In this document: piece after piece, positions 28,679-36,717 of the stretch
Position numbering within the stretch: the stretch's first letter is position 1
How the letters are laid out: each line of letters begins with the position of its first letter
Assembly: GCF_001047375.1 (NCBI RefSeq)
Contig: NZ_LFVU01000026.1
Location: 124,001 to 188,000, forward strand
Origin: Clostridium cylindrosporum DSM 605
GTDB taxonomy: Bacteria > Bacillota > Clostridia > Clostridiales > Caloramatoraceae
Length of the DNA: 64,000 nucleotides
Reading direction: 5' to 3'
Made by a program: the position numbers and the translations under genes
The notes under the pieces: model-generated
The model's database searches: none
Seen by the model: the letters and a program-made list of their open reading frames with translations, nothing else
What the model was told of the DNA's origin: nothing

Positions 28679-29738
28679 ACTAGATGATATTAAAGTACCT
28701 GAGAATATTGATAAGATTATAGATGATGGAATTAACATGGCTTACGAGGAGAAGAAAAGAGTTAGATTAAGAAGGTGTAAGAAAGTATTTAGTGGGGTTG
28801 CTGCCGGAATTGGAATAGTATTTACACTTGGAATAACAAACCCAGCACTAGCTAGAAAGTTACCTATAATAGGAAGTGTATTTGAAGCTATTCAGGATAA
28901 GGTTAGCTTCTCAGGTGATTATACAAAGTATGCTACTAAAGTTAATCAAAAGATAGTGGATAACGGGGTAGGGGTTACTCTTTCAGAAGTTTTTTGTGAT
29001 GGGGAATCACTGTTTGTTACATATAGGATAGAAAGTAATGAGCCATTTAAATATAGAAAATATAAGTATGATCCAGTAGGGGATTATGATATCACTAAGG
29101 AAATAGCTGATAAGATAGAAGGAGATCAGATTATAGATGATTCAACTGCGAAGTTAAGCTTTACGAATAAGGAACTTGATAATAGTGGGGTTTCAGGATT
29201 TGAGGGAAGATATATAGATGAGAATACATTTGTAGGAGTGGAGAAATATAGCTTGAAGAACCTAGGGAGCATTCCAAATGAATTCGAATATGAAATTAAG
29301 ATTAAAGGCTTAAAATCCATTGCATGGAGAGGGACGGATAAGGACCAAGTATTTAAGGGGAACTGGAATTTTAAGGTGCCAGTTAAAGTAGATAGGTCAG
29401 TAGTGAAAGAAATAAAAGTTAATCATGTAAAAAATGGTATTGGGATTAAGAAGGTAACTATAACTCCATTTGAGATAAGTATAGAAACTATACATGATAA
29501 AAATAGGAGGCCGTGGAGTTATTTTCTTAGAGTTAAAGATGAGAATGGTAAAGAAGTTGCACTTGAATCATCTGGATGGGATAAAGAAGGTACTTTAAAT
29601 ACATTAATGAGACAAGGTAAAAATCCTAAAAAGTTAGTTGTTGAATTATATCGTGAAATTTTAAAGTCTAATGGGAAAGGTGGATTTGAAAGTATAGGTT
29701 ATAAGACTCTTTATACTAAGGAAATAGAAATAAAATAA
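28671..29738 (+). CDS. DUF4179 membrane protein, probable anti-sigma factor
   Basis: 355 residues. A short cytoplasmic N-terminus (about 1-38) is followed by a TM helix (about 40-57, ending TNPALARKLP) and an extracellular DUF4179-like domain (IIGSVFEAIQDKVSFSGDY, then beta-rich). Single-pass DUF4179 proteins commonly follow ECF sigma genes and hold them at the membrane. The start lies within the sigma gene end, so translation is coupled. The signal sensed is unknown. Confidence 0.85.
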   Translation: MTKLDDIKVPENIDKIIDDGINMAYEEKKRVRLRRCKKVFSGVAAGIGIVFTLGITNPALARKLPIIGSVFEAIQDKVSFSGDYTKYATKVNQKIVDNGVGVTLSEVFCDGESLFVTYRIESNEPFKYRKYKYDPVGDYDITKEIADKIEGDQIIDDSTAKLSFTNKELDNSGVSGFEGRYIDENTFVGVEKYSLKNLGSIPNEFEYEIKIKGLKSIAWRGTDKDQVFKGNWNFKVPVKVDRSVVKEIKVNHVKNGIGIKKVTITPFEISIETIHDKNRRPWSYFLRVKDENGKEVALESSGWDKEGTLNTLMRQGKNPKKLVVELYREILKSNGKGGFESIGYKTLYTKEIEIK

Positions 29739-29753
29739 ATATTATATTTAATG

Positions 29754-29790
29754 AAAAGAGCTGAAGAAAATGAATTTCCTCAGCTCTTTT
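29754..29790. terminator. Bidirectional terminator between DUF4179 and USP genes
   Basis: AAAAGAGCTGA pairs with TCAGCTCTTTT with extended inner pairing; A- and T-runs at both ends. Confidence 0.85.
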
Positions 29791-29822
29791 AGTATATGTA
29801 TAGAAAGGGTATATGACACAAT

Positions 29823-30239
29823 CTATGGAATAATCATAACTGGTACAGGAGACCTTTTAAGGATGTGGCTCGTTACTGAGCCTACAATATACTTATCAAA
29901 AAGTCCTTTTCCTGTCTTAGTCATAATAACTAAATCAACTTCATTAGAATCTATGGTTTTAAGAATATCAGTAACTACAGATGAGTGTGAACCTAGAACA
30001 GCGATTTTCTCTACGTTATATCCATTAAGTAGTGATTCGCCTTTATCAAGGACATCCTTACTTAGATCACTTGCAGTGTTTGGATTTCTTGCATCTATTC
30101 CACGAACATCATAATTATCAACAATATGTAGAAGCTTTATAGCTGCTTTATCCTTATCAAATAGAACTTTAGTAGTGTTTATAGATTCTAATGTTCTCTC
30201 AGAATCATCTAAAGGTATTAAAATATTCTTTATTTTCAT
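29823..30239 (-). CDS. Universal stress protein A family, copy 1
   Basis: 138 residues from the ATG after AAGGAG. It starts MKIKNILIPLDDSERTLES and ends with the UspA nucleotide-binding signature (GKGLFDKYIVGSVTSHILKRSPVPVMIIP). One of three paralogues within 2.4 kb, all 138 residues with the same start motif. Cytosolic stress-related ATP/AMP-binding proteins; exact role unknown. Confidence 0.9.
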   Translation of the reverse strand: MKIKNILIPLDDSERTLESINTTKVLFDKDKAAIKLLHIVDNYDVRGIDARNPNTASDLSKDVLDKGESLLNGYNVEKIAVLGSHSSVVTDILKTIDSNEVDLVIMTKTGKGLFDKYIVGSVTSHILKRSPVPVMIIP

Positions 30240-30535
30240 AAAATTCACTCCTTTTAATTATTATACTACTCGAAAAGAGTACAAGCAATGGAAAATCCTA
30301 TAGAAATACAAATTAAAATATAATTTCACTTTAAGTATCAATATAATTAATACAACTTTAAGGGGTTTTTAAATTATTATGTGCAATATTACAGATTAAT
30401 ATTAGAGGATATAGGTTGGATTAAAGCCTATAGATAGGTTAGAATTACTATATAAGTAGCATGAATATGCATATAGGAATATTCGTTTAGAAAATCCTAT
30501 GTATAACAAATTAGATACAAGGAGTGAAAAGGTTA

Positions 30536-31081
30536 ATGGTATATGTACATTTAGCAAATGGTCTTGAGGAAATAGAAACTATAACAATAGTTGATATATT
30601 ACGTAGAGCAGGAGTAGAAGTTAAGACGGTTTCTATAATGGGAAAGAAGGAAGTTACAGGTGCCTGGGGAGTTACAATATCCTCTGACTTATTATTTGAA
30701 GAAGTAGATTATTCAAATGGGGATATGATAGTACTTCCAGGGGGAGGCCTTGGAACTGAGAACCTAAAGAGCCACGCGGGAATCAATAAAGAAATTATGA
30801 ATTATCATAGTGAAGGAAAGTGGGTTGCAGCTATATGTGCAGCGCCTATGGTATTTGGAAGTCTTGGAATACTTAAGGGGCGTGAGGCTGTTTGCTATCC
30901 TGGCTGTGAAGAAGAATTAACAGGTGCAATTCTTAAAGGTGATAACGTCGTAGTTGATAAGGATATCATTACATCTAAGGGGCCTGGAACTGCATTTGAA
31001 TTTGCCCTTAAGCTTGTAGAGGTTCTAAAGGGAATAGATGAAGTTAATAGATTGAAACAAGATATGATATATAACCTATAA
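30536..31081 (+). CDS. DJ-1/PfpI family protein
   Basis: 181 residues from ATG 30536; a GTG 12 nt earlier overlaps AAGGAG. MVYVHLANGLEEIE and VLPGGGLGTENL are family motifs. The nucleophile cysteine is in AAICAAPMVFG. DJ-1 members act as glyoxalases/deglycases or redox-protective proteins; the clostridial orthologue function is not settled. Its placement among USP genes suggests a stress role. Confidence 0.9.
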   Translation: MVYVHLANGLEEIETITIVDILRRAGVEVKTVSIMGKKEVTGAWGVTISSDLLFEEVDYSNGDMIVLPGGGLGTENLKSHAGINKEIMNYHSEGKWVAAICAAPMVFGSLGILKGREAVCYPGCEEELTGAILKGDNVVVDKDIITSKGPGTAFEFALKLVEVLKGIDEVNRLKQDMIYNL

Positions 31082-31089
31082 ATGAGTAG

Positions 31090-31125
31090 AGGCTATCTCA
31101 AAGATTTACTATGAGATAGCCTTTT
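31090..31125. terminator. Terminator between PfpI and USP copy 2
   Basis: AGGCTATCTCA pairs with TGAGATAGCCT, followed by T4. Confidence 0.85.
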
Positions 31126-31146
31126 GACATGTATAATTATGGGGCA

Positions 31147-31563
31147 TTATGGGATTATTGTAACAGGTACAGGTGATATCTTTAGGAGGCGGCTTGTCAC
31201 AGAGCCGAGGATAAACTTATGATAGAAACCTTTACCTGTTTTGGTCATAATAACAGCATCTATATTATTCTCATCTATTACATCTACTATATCCTTAGCA
31301 ATAGATGTGCCAGTAGCAAGTTTAGAAATCTTATTAACATTATAGCTTGGAAGCATTTCCTCAGCCTTATTTAATATATTCATACTTAGAACCTTCTCTT
31401 CGTCTAAGTTTCCGAACTCTGATAGGGCAAATTTATAATCATCTATAATATGTAAAACATAAATTACAACTTCTTTATCACCAAAAAGAGATTTAACAGA
31501 ATTAATTGATTCTAAAGTTCTTGTTGAGTCATCCAAAGGTATTAAAATATTTTTTATTTTCAT
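31147..31563 (-). CDS. Universal stress protein A family, copy 2
   Basis: 138 residues, MKIKNILIPLDDSTRTLES start, ending GKGFYHKFILGSVTSRLLKISPVPVTIIP. The Gly-rich nucleotide-binding segment is intact. SD GGGGAG. Closest in sequence to copy 3 in the middle region (ALSEFGN versus ALSEPSN). Confidence 0.9.
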   Translation of the reverse strand: MKIKNILIPLDDSTRTLESINSVKSLFGDKEVVIYVLHIIDDYKFALSEFGNLDEEKVLSMNILNKAEEMLPSYNVNKISKLATGTSIAKDIVDVIDENNIDAVIMTKTGKGFYHKFILGSVTSRLLKISPVPVTIIP

Positions 31564-31700
31564 AATATTCTCCCCTTTTGATTTTAATTATACTATGAGA
31601 GTTTGCATTTTTCAACACTAATTGACAGAAAATTTTTGTTATTGTAAAAAGTTAAATTTATAATAGAAGATTATTATTTATAGAGTTCATAAACAAGCTT

Positions 31701-31741
31701 AGGCTATTGTAAAGTGATTAGGGCTTTACAATAGCCTTTTT
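31701..31741. terminator. Stem-loop between USP copies 2 and 3
   Basis: Perfect 14-bp stem AGGCTATTGTAAAG with CTTTACAATAGCCT, then T4 on the plus strand. It probably ends the minus-strand USP copy 3 transcript. Confidence 0.7.
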
Positions 31742-31768
31742 AAAATGTATAGATATAAAGTTAAGAGG

Positions 31769-32185
31769 TCACGGAGTTACTATTACAGGTACAGGAGATA
31801 TTTTTAGAAGACGACTAGTTTCAGAGCCTATAATATATTTATCAAAAAATCCTTTTCCTGTTTTTGTCATGAAAACAGCGTCTATATTATTTTCATTTAT
31901 TACCTTTAATATATCCATAGCAATAGATAGTTCAGTGGCTATCTGTGTAATCTTATTAACCTTATATCCAGAAAGCATCTTTTCAGCTTTATTTAGTATA
32001 TTAAGACTTTTTAATTGGTCTTCGTGAGGATTGCTAGGTTCTGATAATGCAATCTTATACCTATTCACAACGTGTACAACATGAATGACAACCTCTTGAT
32101 GGTTAAAAAGTGACTTTACTGTATTCACTGACTCAAGGGTCTTTTCAGATTCATCTAGAGGTATCAAGATATTTTTTATTTTCAT
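31769..32185 (-). CDS. Universal stress protein A family, copy 3
   Basis: 138 residues from the ATG behind GGGGTG. MKIKNILIPLDESEKTLES at the start and GKGFFDKYIIGSETSRLLKISPVPVIVTP at the end. Signature intact. Separate terminators show that the three USP genes are independent transcription units. Confidence 0.9.
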   Translation of the reverse strand: MKIKNILIPLDESEKTLESVNTVKSLFNHQEVVIHVVHVVNRYKIALSEPSNPHEDQLKSLNILNKAEKMLSGYKVNKITQIATELSIAMDILKVINENNIDAVFMTKTGKGFFDKYIIGSETSRLLKISPVPVIVTP

Positions 32186-32260
32186 AGTAATCACCCCTTG
32201 AGTACATTATACAAAATAAATTTGTAATACTCAATACAAATTAACTGAATATTATAAAAC

Positions 32261-32394
32261 TTATCCGATAATTAATTTTCCGTAGTATACTCACTTTTAC
32301 AAGTGATAGATAAGGGATCCTAAGTTCATTGATAATGATCTCTAAGAATTAAAGAGAGTTAAAACTCCATATAATTTAAGAATTTTGTTTATGT
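32261..32394 (+). ncRNA. Candidate structured RNA element, copy 2 (leader of rlmH)
   Basis: Contains GATAATGATCTCTAAG, a hairpin with AATTA/TAATT arms and GAGTTAAAA in its loop, then AAGAATTTTGTTTATGT. The 5' stem is less clear: TTATC at 32261 can pair with GATAA at 32332 around a TCACTT/AAGTGA hairpin. It ends 41 nt before the rlmH start. Confidence 0.6.
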
Positions 32395-32435
32395 GGTAAA
32401 ATAACAGGAGAAAATAGATAAGGGTAGGTTAGATT

Positions 32436-32915
32436 ATGAATATAAAGATAATTACAGTTGGAAAGATAAAAGAAAAGTTTATGAGGGATGCAATAGATGA
32501 GTATGCGAAAAGGTTATCCCGTTATTGTAAGCTTGATATAGTGGAACTTCAAGACGAGAAAACACCTGACAATGCATCTGAGAAGGAAGAGGATGCAATA
32601 AAGGAAAAAGAAGGTGTTAAGATAAGGGGACATATAAAGGATAGTGATTATGTGATAGCTCTAGATCTTAAGGGGAAGCACCTGACTTCAGAGGAGTTCT
32701 CGGAGAAAATAGAGACTCTAGGTATAGAGGGGAAAAGCAGTATAGTGTTTATTATAGGGGGATCCCTTGGAATAAGTGCAGAGACGCTGAAGAGGGCAGA
32801 TTATAAGATGGCTTTCTCAAAGATGACTTTCCCTCATCAGCTTTTTAGGATAATGTTACTGGAACAGATATATAGGGCGTTCAGGATTATGAAGGGTGAA
32901 CCGTACCATAAGTAA
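32436..32915 (+). CDS. rlmH: 23S rRNA pseudouridine-1915 N3-methyltransferase
   Basis: 159 residues, full length. SPOUT fold with IKIITVGKIKEKFMRDAIDEY at the start, the knot motif FIIGGSLGI and the invariant C-terminus FPHQLFRIMLLEQIYRAF...GEPYHK. RlmH methylates pseudouridine 1915 in helix 69 of 23S rRNA. Its last six codons are repeated downstream, as when mobile elements integrate at this site in staphylococci. The gene itself is intact. Confidence 0.97.
   Translation: MNIKIITVGKIKEKFMRDAIDEYAKRLSRYCKLDIVELQDEKTPDNASEKEEDAIKEKEGVKIRGHIKDSDYVIALDLKGKHLTSEEFSEKIETLGIEGKSSIVFIIGGSLGISAETLKRADYKMAFSKMTFPHQLFRIMLLEQIYRAFRIMKGEPYHK
32898..32915 (+). other. att-like site 1 (3' end of rlmH)
   Basis: GAACCGTACCATAAGTAA encodes E-P-Y-H-K-stop of rlmH. 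It is 16/18 identical to site 2 and closely resembles the staphylococcal SCC core in the same codons. The following ACGGAGATTTTTTT resembles an SCC-type left inverted repeat. Confidence 0.7.
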
Positions 32916-33062
32916 CGGAGATTTTTTTGAAAAAGTATTGCAGAGTTTGGAATTCAAAATAATATTAATATAGCCGATATTTTTAAAATAAGATTAATAT
33001 AATGGGAAGTACATCAATCGAGATTATGCAACTTTATATGGATAAAAGAAATTGGAAAGCGA

Positions 33063-33842
33063 TTAACTTTTAGAGTAAGAATGAACTACTTTTATTAACT
33101 CAGCACGTTTTTTAGGTAAAGCAACAATCTTCAATTTGATTCCTGACCTTTGATGACGAGTATCAAAACTGTTTATCATAGCCATTAAACACTTAAATGT
33201 CATTGCTGAACTGTCAAATCCCGAATCACTAAGATTGTTGTTATCTCCTATTAATGGGACAGCGATTGTTTCACCATGATTTTCATTAACAATGGTTTCA
33301 AACAAACCTTGTAATGACTTCTCATAGAAATCTTTTGGTTGCTTTGTCTTTTTTCTATCAGTAAAAACTAATAAATAAACTTTCTTATCATCATGCTGTA
33401 TCTTAATTGTTTTTCCGTACTCATGCGGTGCAACACTGCTTCCTAATTCTGCGGAAATTAAAGATTCAAGCCGTTCAGTATCGTTAAGAAAATATCTATT
33501 TACATAAATTCCTAACAACGAATCAGGAGCTATCCATTCACCAGTTGGGTTCACATCATAATGGCGGTTTGTTGTGATGACAAAACATTTTTCTTCAAAT
33601 AAATCCCCAAATTCAAACGATATGTCGGATTTTCCAACCGTTATTAGCTTGAAGTTACGTCTTACCATAGCTATAATAAATGGAATTATAAACGCTAATG
33701 CAAAAAAAGCAATAACTATTAACAGAGCAATATAGTTATATTTTTCGTCAAATGGAACAACCGCCACTAACCCTATTATAGTAGCGATATATCCAAGCCA
33801 AGTAAAATATTGTGAACAAGCATACTTTATGTAACTCATCAT
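33063..33842 (-). CDS. thsA: TM-macro domain effector, type II Thoeris ThsA-like
   Basis: 259 residues. Two TM helices (about 14-30 and 37-60) are followed by a cytoplasmic alpha/beta domain of the DUF6430 macro-like family: VGKSDISFEFGDLFEEKCFVITTNRHYD, then VAVPLIGDNNNLSDSGFD, with GE-T-I-A-V-P-L-I-G typical of macro folds. The start ATG overlaps the TIR gene stop (ATGA), so translation is coupled. In type II Thoeris such a protein binds the TIR-made signal (histidine-ADPR) and kills the infected cell at the membrane. The function here is inferred from domain pairing. Confidence 0.75.
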   Translation of the reverse strand: MMSYIKYACSQYFTWLGYIATIIGLVAVVPFDEKYNYIALLIVIAFFALAFIIPFIIAMVRRNFKLITVGKSDISFEFGDLFEEKCFVITTNRHYDVNPTGEWIAPDSLLGIYVNRYFLNDTERLESLISAELGSSVAPHEYGKTIKIQHDDKKVYLLVFTDRKKTKQPKDFYEKSLQGLFETIVNENHGETIAVPLIGDNNNLSDSGFDSSAMTFKCLMAMINSFDTRHQRSGIKLKIVALPKKRAELIKVVHSYSKS

Positions 33843-34363
33843 ATAGGCATAGCCAACTTATCAAATGCGTCTTTTACGCTTTGATAATCCCAATAAAGTT
33901 TGTTGTCTGTACCATACATAACCATTTTTGCGTGAGCCTTTGCAACTTTAACAACCGAATCGATACACTTGCTTTTGTCAATTGTTGTCGAATTATAAAG
34001 AACAATAATCGGTAGATTATTTCTTACAGCATAATCGCACTCATACTCAACATACGACTTATTGGTTTTGTATGTATACTGGCAATAGCTATATGCTTTA
34101 CAATACATACAGTAACCACTACGTAAACTTTTTGTTTTATCACCAACGATAAGTACAAAAAATTTAGAATGGTCAAAGTTTTGTGAACAGTTCTTTTTAA
34201 TGTTACAGTTATTTGTGTCATCACTTAAACACTGACTTAATTCGTGAGCATCACCGAAAGTCAGTCCCCAATGTTTACTACTGTTCCATTTCATTAACTG
34301 GTCAACAGCGTCCTTGTCGTCAGTCCAATCAGCAGCAATGTAAGTTCTTGTTCTGTAAATCAT
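33839..34363 (-). CDS. thsB: TIR-domain protein, Thoeris ThsB-like
   Basis: 174 residues from the ATG at 34363; an ATG 15 nt earlier is part of the SD GAGGAG. The start MIYRTRTYIAADWTDDKDAV, then SKFFVLIVGDKTKSLRSG and SYVEYECDYA (candidate catalytic Glu at 106/108), NNLPIIVLYNS and LYWDYQSVKDAF follow the ThsB TIR family. Upon phage sensing such proteins convert NAD to a signalling nucleotide. A CxxC pair (YCMYCKAYSYC) may bind zinc. First gene of a two-gene operon with the TM-macro gene. Confidence 0.8.
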   Translation of the reverse strand: MIYRTRTYIAADWTDDKDAVDQLMKWNSSKHWGLTFGDAHELSQCLSDDTNNCNIKKNCSQNFDHSKFFVLIVGDKTKSLRSGYCMYCKAYSYCQYTYKTNKSYVEYECDYAVRNNLPIIVLYNSTTIDKSKCIDSVVKVAKAHAKMVMYGTDNKLYWDYQSVKDAFDKLAMPI

Positions 34364-34713
34364 AATAGTTCTCCTCATATTTATTTTTTCTTCGCTTTAT
34401 AGTCATAATCTAAACACAAGCAACTTCCCTTTATTACTATAATGAGACTTGTTCAAATCGTCAAATTACTATTTATCGGTTAGTTTATAAATAATTCATA
34501 TGCCATATTATAGAAACATTTGGAAATGAAATCTTAAATTTATTATAACATAAATCGCCAACAACATAGTATAAATGAAAAAAATAGTATATGACGATAT
34601 TAGCCAAATAATGTTGAAGTAATAAATACTATTTTGAAATATATATTATAATATTGAAAACTCTTACCTTGAAAATGTAGGTAAGAGTTTTTTTATTTTT
34701 AGAGGAGGTTACT
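34364..34713. other. Divergent regulatory region between thsB and the 151-aa gene
   Basis: About 350 nt without ORF, strongly AT-rich, holding the upstream region of the minus-strand Thoeris pair and a terminator-like leader in front of the plus-strand gene. No clear sigma-A promoter with good spacing was found, although several TATAAT-like boxes are present. Confidence 0.5.
34657..34694 (+). terminator. Terminator-like leader hairpin before the 151-aa gene
   Basis: ACTCTTACCT pairs with AGGTAAGAGT, followed by T7, ending 12 nt before the SD of the gene at 34714. With no plus-strand gene upstream it may act as an attenuator, or end transcripts entering from rlmH. Confidence 0.7.
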
Positions 34714-35169
34714 ATGGCACATCTTTCAGATAGTAAGGAACAAAGGATAGCTGAAAAACTAATTTTAGAGGGGTTAGAGGCTTATATAGGTATTCCAAGT
34801 GGGGCACTTAAGACTAAGAAGATTAAGCTAGATAACGTAGTTAGTGTAGAAATAGATGGATACAGTGATGAGTATAAAATTATGGTAGAGGTATTTGCTA
34901 GAATAGGAAAACTAGCACCAGCACATCAAGAAAAACTTGCAAATGATATACTAAAACTAAATCTAGCTGAGAATATTTTAAAGATTCCGTATAAGAAATA
35001 TCTTGCTATATGTGGAGAGGATGCTGAACGATATCTTACTGGCTCTTCTTGGAAGGCGTTTGCTGTTAAATATTATGATTTTGAGGTTGTTAGAATAGAT
35101 TTATCAGAAGAAAATAGAGAGATGATTCTTAATGCTCAAAGACGTCAAAAAGAAGGTATGAAGCTTTAA
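34714..35169 (+). CDS. Uncharacterised 151-residue protein, possible nuclease fold
   Basis: Strong SD (AGAGGAGG). The core VSVEIDGYSD...IMVEVFARIGKLAPAHQEKLANDILKLNL could be the D...ExF/ExK part of a PD-(D/E)XK-like fold, and YKKYLAICGEDAERYL a following strand-helix. No named family is recognised. It is the last gene of the first island unit, 48 nt before att-like site 2, so it travels with the Thoeris pair. Confidence 0.6.
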   Translation: MAHLSDSKEQRIAEKLILEGLEAYIGIPSGALKTKKIKLDNVVSVEIDGYSDEYKIMVEVFARIGKLAPAHQEKLANDILKLNLAENILKIPYKKYLAICGEDAERYLTGSSWKAFAVKYYDFEVVRIDLSEENREMILNAQRRQKEGMKL

Positions 35170-35190
35170 GTTTAAGTATGAATAAAGTTA

Positions 35191-35234
35191 AAAACCGCAC
35201 TTGCAAGTAATACGGAGAACCATATCATAAGTAA
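35191..35234 (+). other. att-like site 2 with right-end repeat
   Basis: AAAACCGCAC at 35191, then TACGGA at 35211 and GAACCATATCATAAGTAA at 35217-35234. The last part still reads G-E-P-Y-H-K-stop with codons different from the rlmH copy. AAAACCGCAC is the complement of the SCC-like GTGCGGTTTT. Confidence 0.7.
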
Positions 35235-35445
35235 GTGAAGAAATATACCTAATTATTTATATTTACCAGTTAAGGCGATTTATGTAGAATAGAATAGCGT
35301 ATAATAGGTGTTGCTAATATCAGGGTTTACAATAAAAATCGTATAATATTATGAGATAAAAGAAAAAATTTTGTATAATATGTTATTTATTGAAAAATAA
35401 TGATATAATAATTATCGAAAATAAACAAAGTGGTAGGGTGATTTT

Positions 35446-36606
35446 TTGGCTGGTATAAGAGTTTTTGTGTCATCAACTTGTTACGATTTAAATATTTTAA
35501 GGTCACAGTTAAGAGTTTTTTTAAACTCATTAGGGTATGAACCTATGATGAGCGATTTTAATGATATTTTATATGATCCGAGAACTCATACACATACTAG
35601 TTGTGTGGATGAAGTTTCAAATTGTGATATTTTGGTATTGATAATAGGGTCACGGTTTGGGGGACAGGCTGTTCCTGAGGCAATAGATAAAATAAATTTT
35701 GAGGGAATAGAAAAAAATGATATTAATGTGGAGATGTTAAAAAACCAGGATAAAGTTTCTATTACTCAATTAGAAGTATTGAAAGCAATAGAGCAGTCTA
35801 TACCTGTCTATACATTTATAGAGCAGAAGGTTTGGCATGATCATCAGTTATATCAAAAAAATAAAAGTAAAGCTATAATTAAACAAATTGATTTCCCTTC
35901 AATTGAGAAGCAAGATACAGCAGAATATATATTTGAATTTATTAATTTTGTTAGATTAAGATCTAAGGGAAATAATATATTTACGTTTAATAAAATTGAT
36001 GATATTGAAAGTGTGTTAAAAAAACAGTGGTCAAGTTATTTCCAAAGGTTATTAAGTGAACAAAGGTATAATTATATACAGGGAAAAAAAATAGAAAACT
36101 TAACTAATCAATTTGAAGATTTAAAGACTGCAATACTTACTTCGATAGGCTCAAACAATCAAAAAGAAGTAGCTATGGGAGTTGTAAAATATAGAAGATT
36201 GTTTGAATTTATCCAAGCATTAAGAATTATAGATTTTAATTCAATAAAAACGAGCATTTTAACTTGGGAAGATTTGCTTGAAGAATATGGAATTGTTAAA
36301 GTTTTAGATTGTAGAGAAATAGATGAGTTGAGAGAAAGAGGCCCTATGGGAAGAGGAAGTATTTTACTTAAAGATGATGATACTTTTTATTTGTGTAGAT
36401 ATTCAATAGAAGTGATAAATGAATTGTCATTAGATTGGGGTACTTTTACTAGACTAAATAATGATACAAGAAGTATAATTGCAGATGCACTATCAGAGAT
36501 ACCTAACAGAGGTATAATGATGTCTTATTTTAGAGAAAGTTTAAGTGAATATATAGAGAGAAAGTATAAAAAGTATTCAATTTCTGAATATGTAGTGGTA
36601 GAATAA
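35446..36606 (+). CDS. DUF4062 domain protein (candidate defence sensor/effector)
   Basis: 386 residues; TTG start behind GGTAGGGTG. The N-terminal about 170 residues are a DUF4062 domain: IRVFVSSTCYDLNILRSQL, LGYEPMMSDF, CVDEVSNCDILVLIIGSRFG and KVSITQLEVLKAI. This TIR/deoxyribosyltransferase-like fold is often the N-terminal module of bacterial immune proteins. The remaining about 200 residues (helical, then a small mixed domain with W, R and D residues) match nothing recognised. It is the first gene of the second island unit and lies 111 nt before a single-TM protein gene. Confidence 0.75.
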   Translation: MAGIRVFVSSTCYDLNILRSQLRVFLNSLGYEPMMSDFNDILYDPRTHTHTSCVDEVSNCDILVLIIGSRFGGQAVPEAIDKINFEGIEKNDINVEMLKNQDKVSITQLEVLKAIEQSIPVYTFIEQKVWHDHQLYQKNKSKAIIKQIDFPSIEKQDTAEYIFEFINFVRLRSKGNNIFTFNKIDDIESVLKKQWSSYFQRLLSEQRYNYIQGKKIENLTNQFEDLKTAILTSIGSNNQKEVAMGVVKYRRLFEFIQALRIIDFNSIKTSILTWEDLLEEYGIVKVLDCREIDELRERGPMGRGSILLKDDDTFYLCRYSIEVINELSLDWGTFTRLNNDTRSIIADALSEIPNRGIMMSYFRESLSEYIERKYKKYSISEYVVVE

Positions 36607-36717
36607 TCAGGAATATTAAAGTTGATGATTATTTCCACATGAATAAAAATGACTAAAATATCTAAACTTATGATTATGGAGTAAATAAAAAAAATTTTTA
36701 TATAATGAGGGGGAAGT

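Noticed and set aside
29770-30114. Plus-strand ORF over the USP gene
   Set aside because: Lies antisense to a clear UspA gene and lacks an SD.
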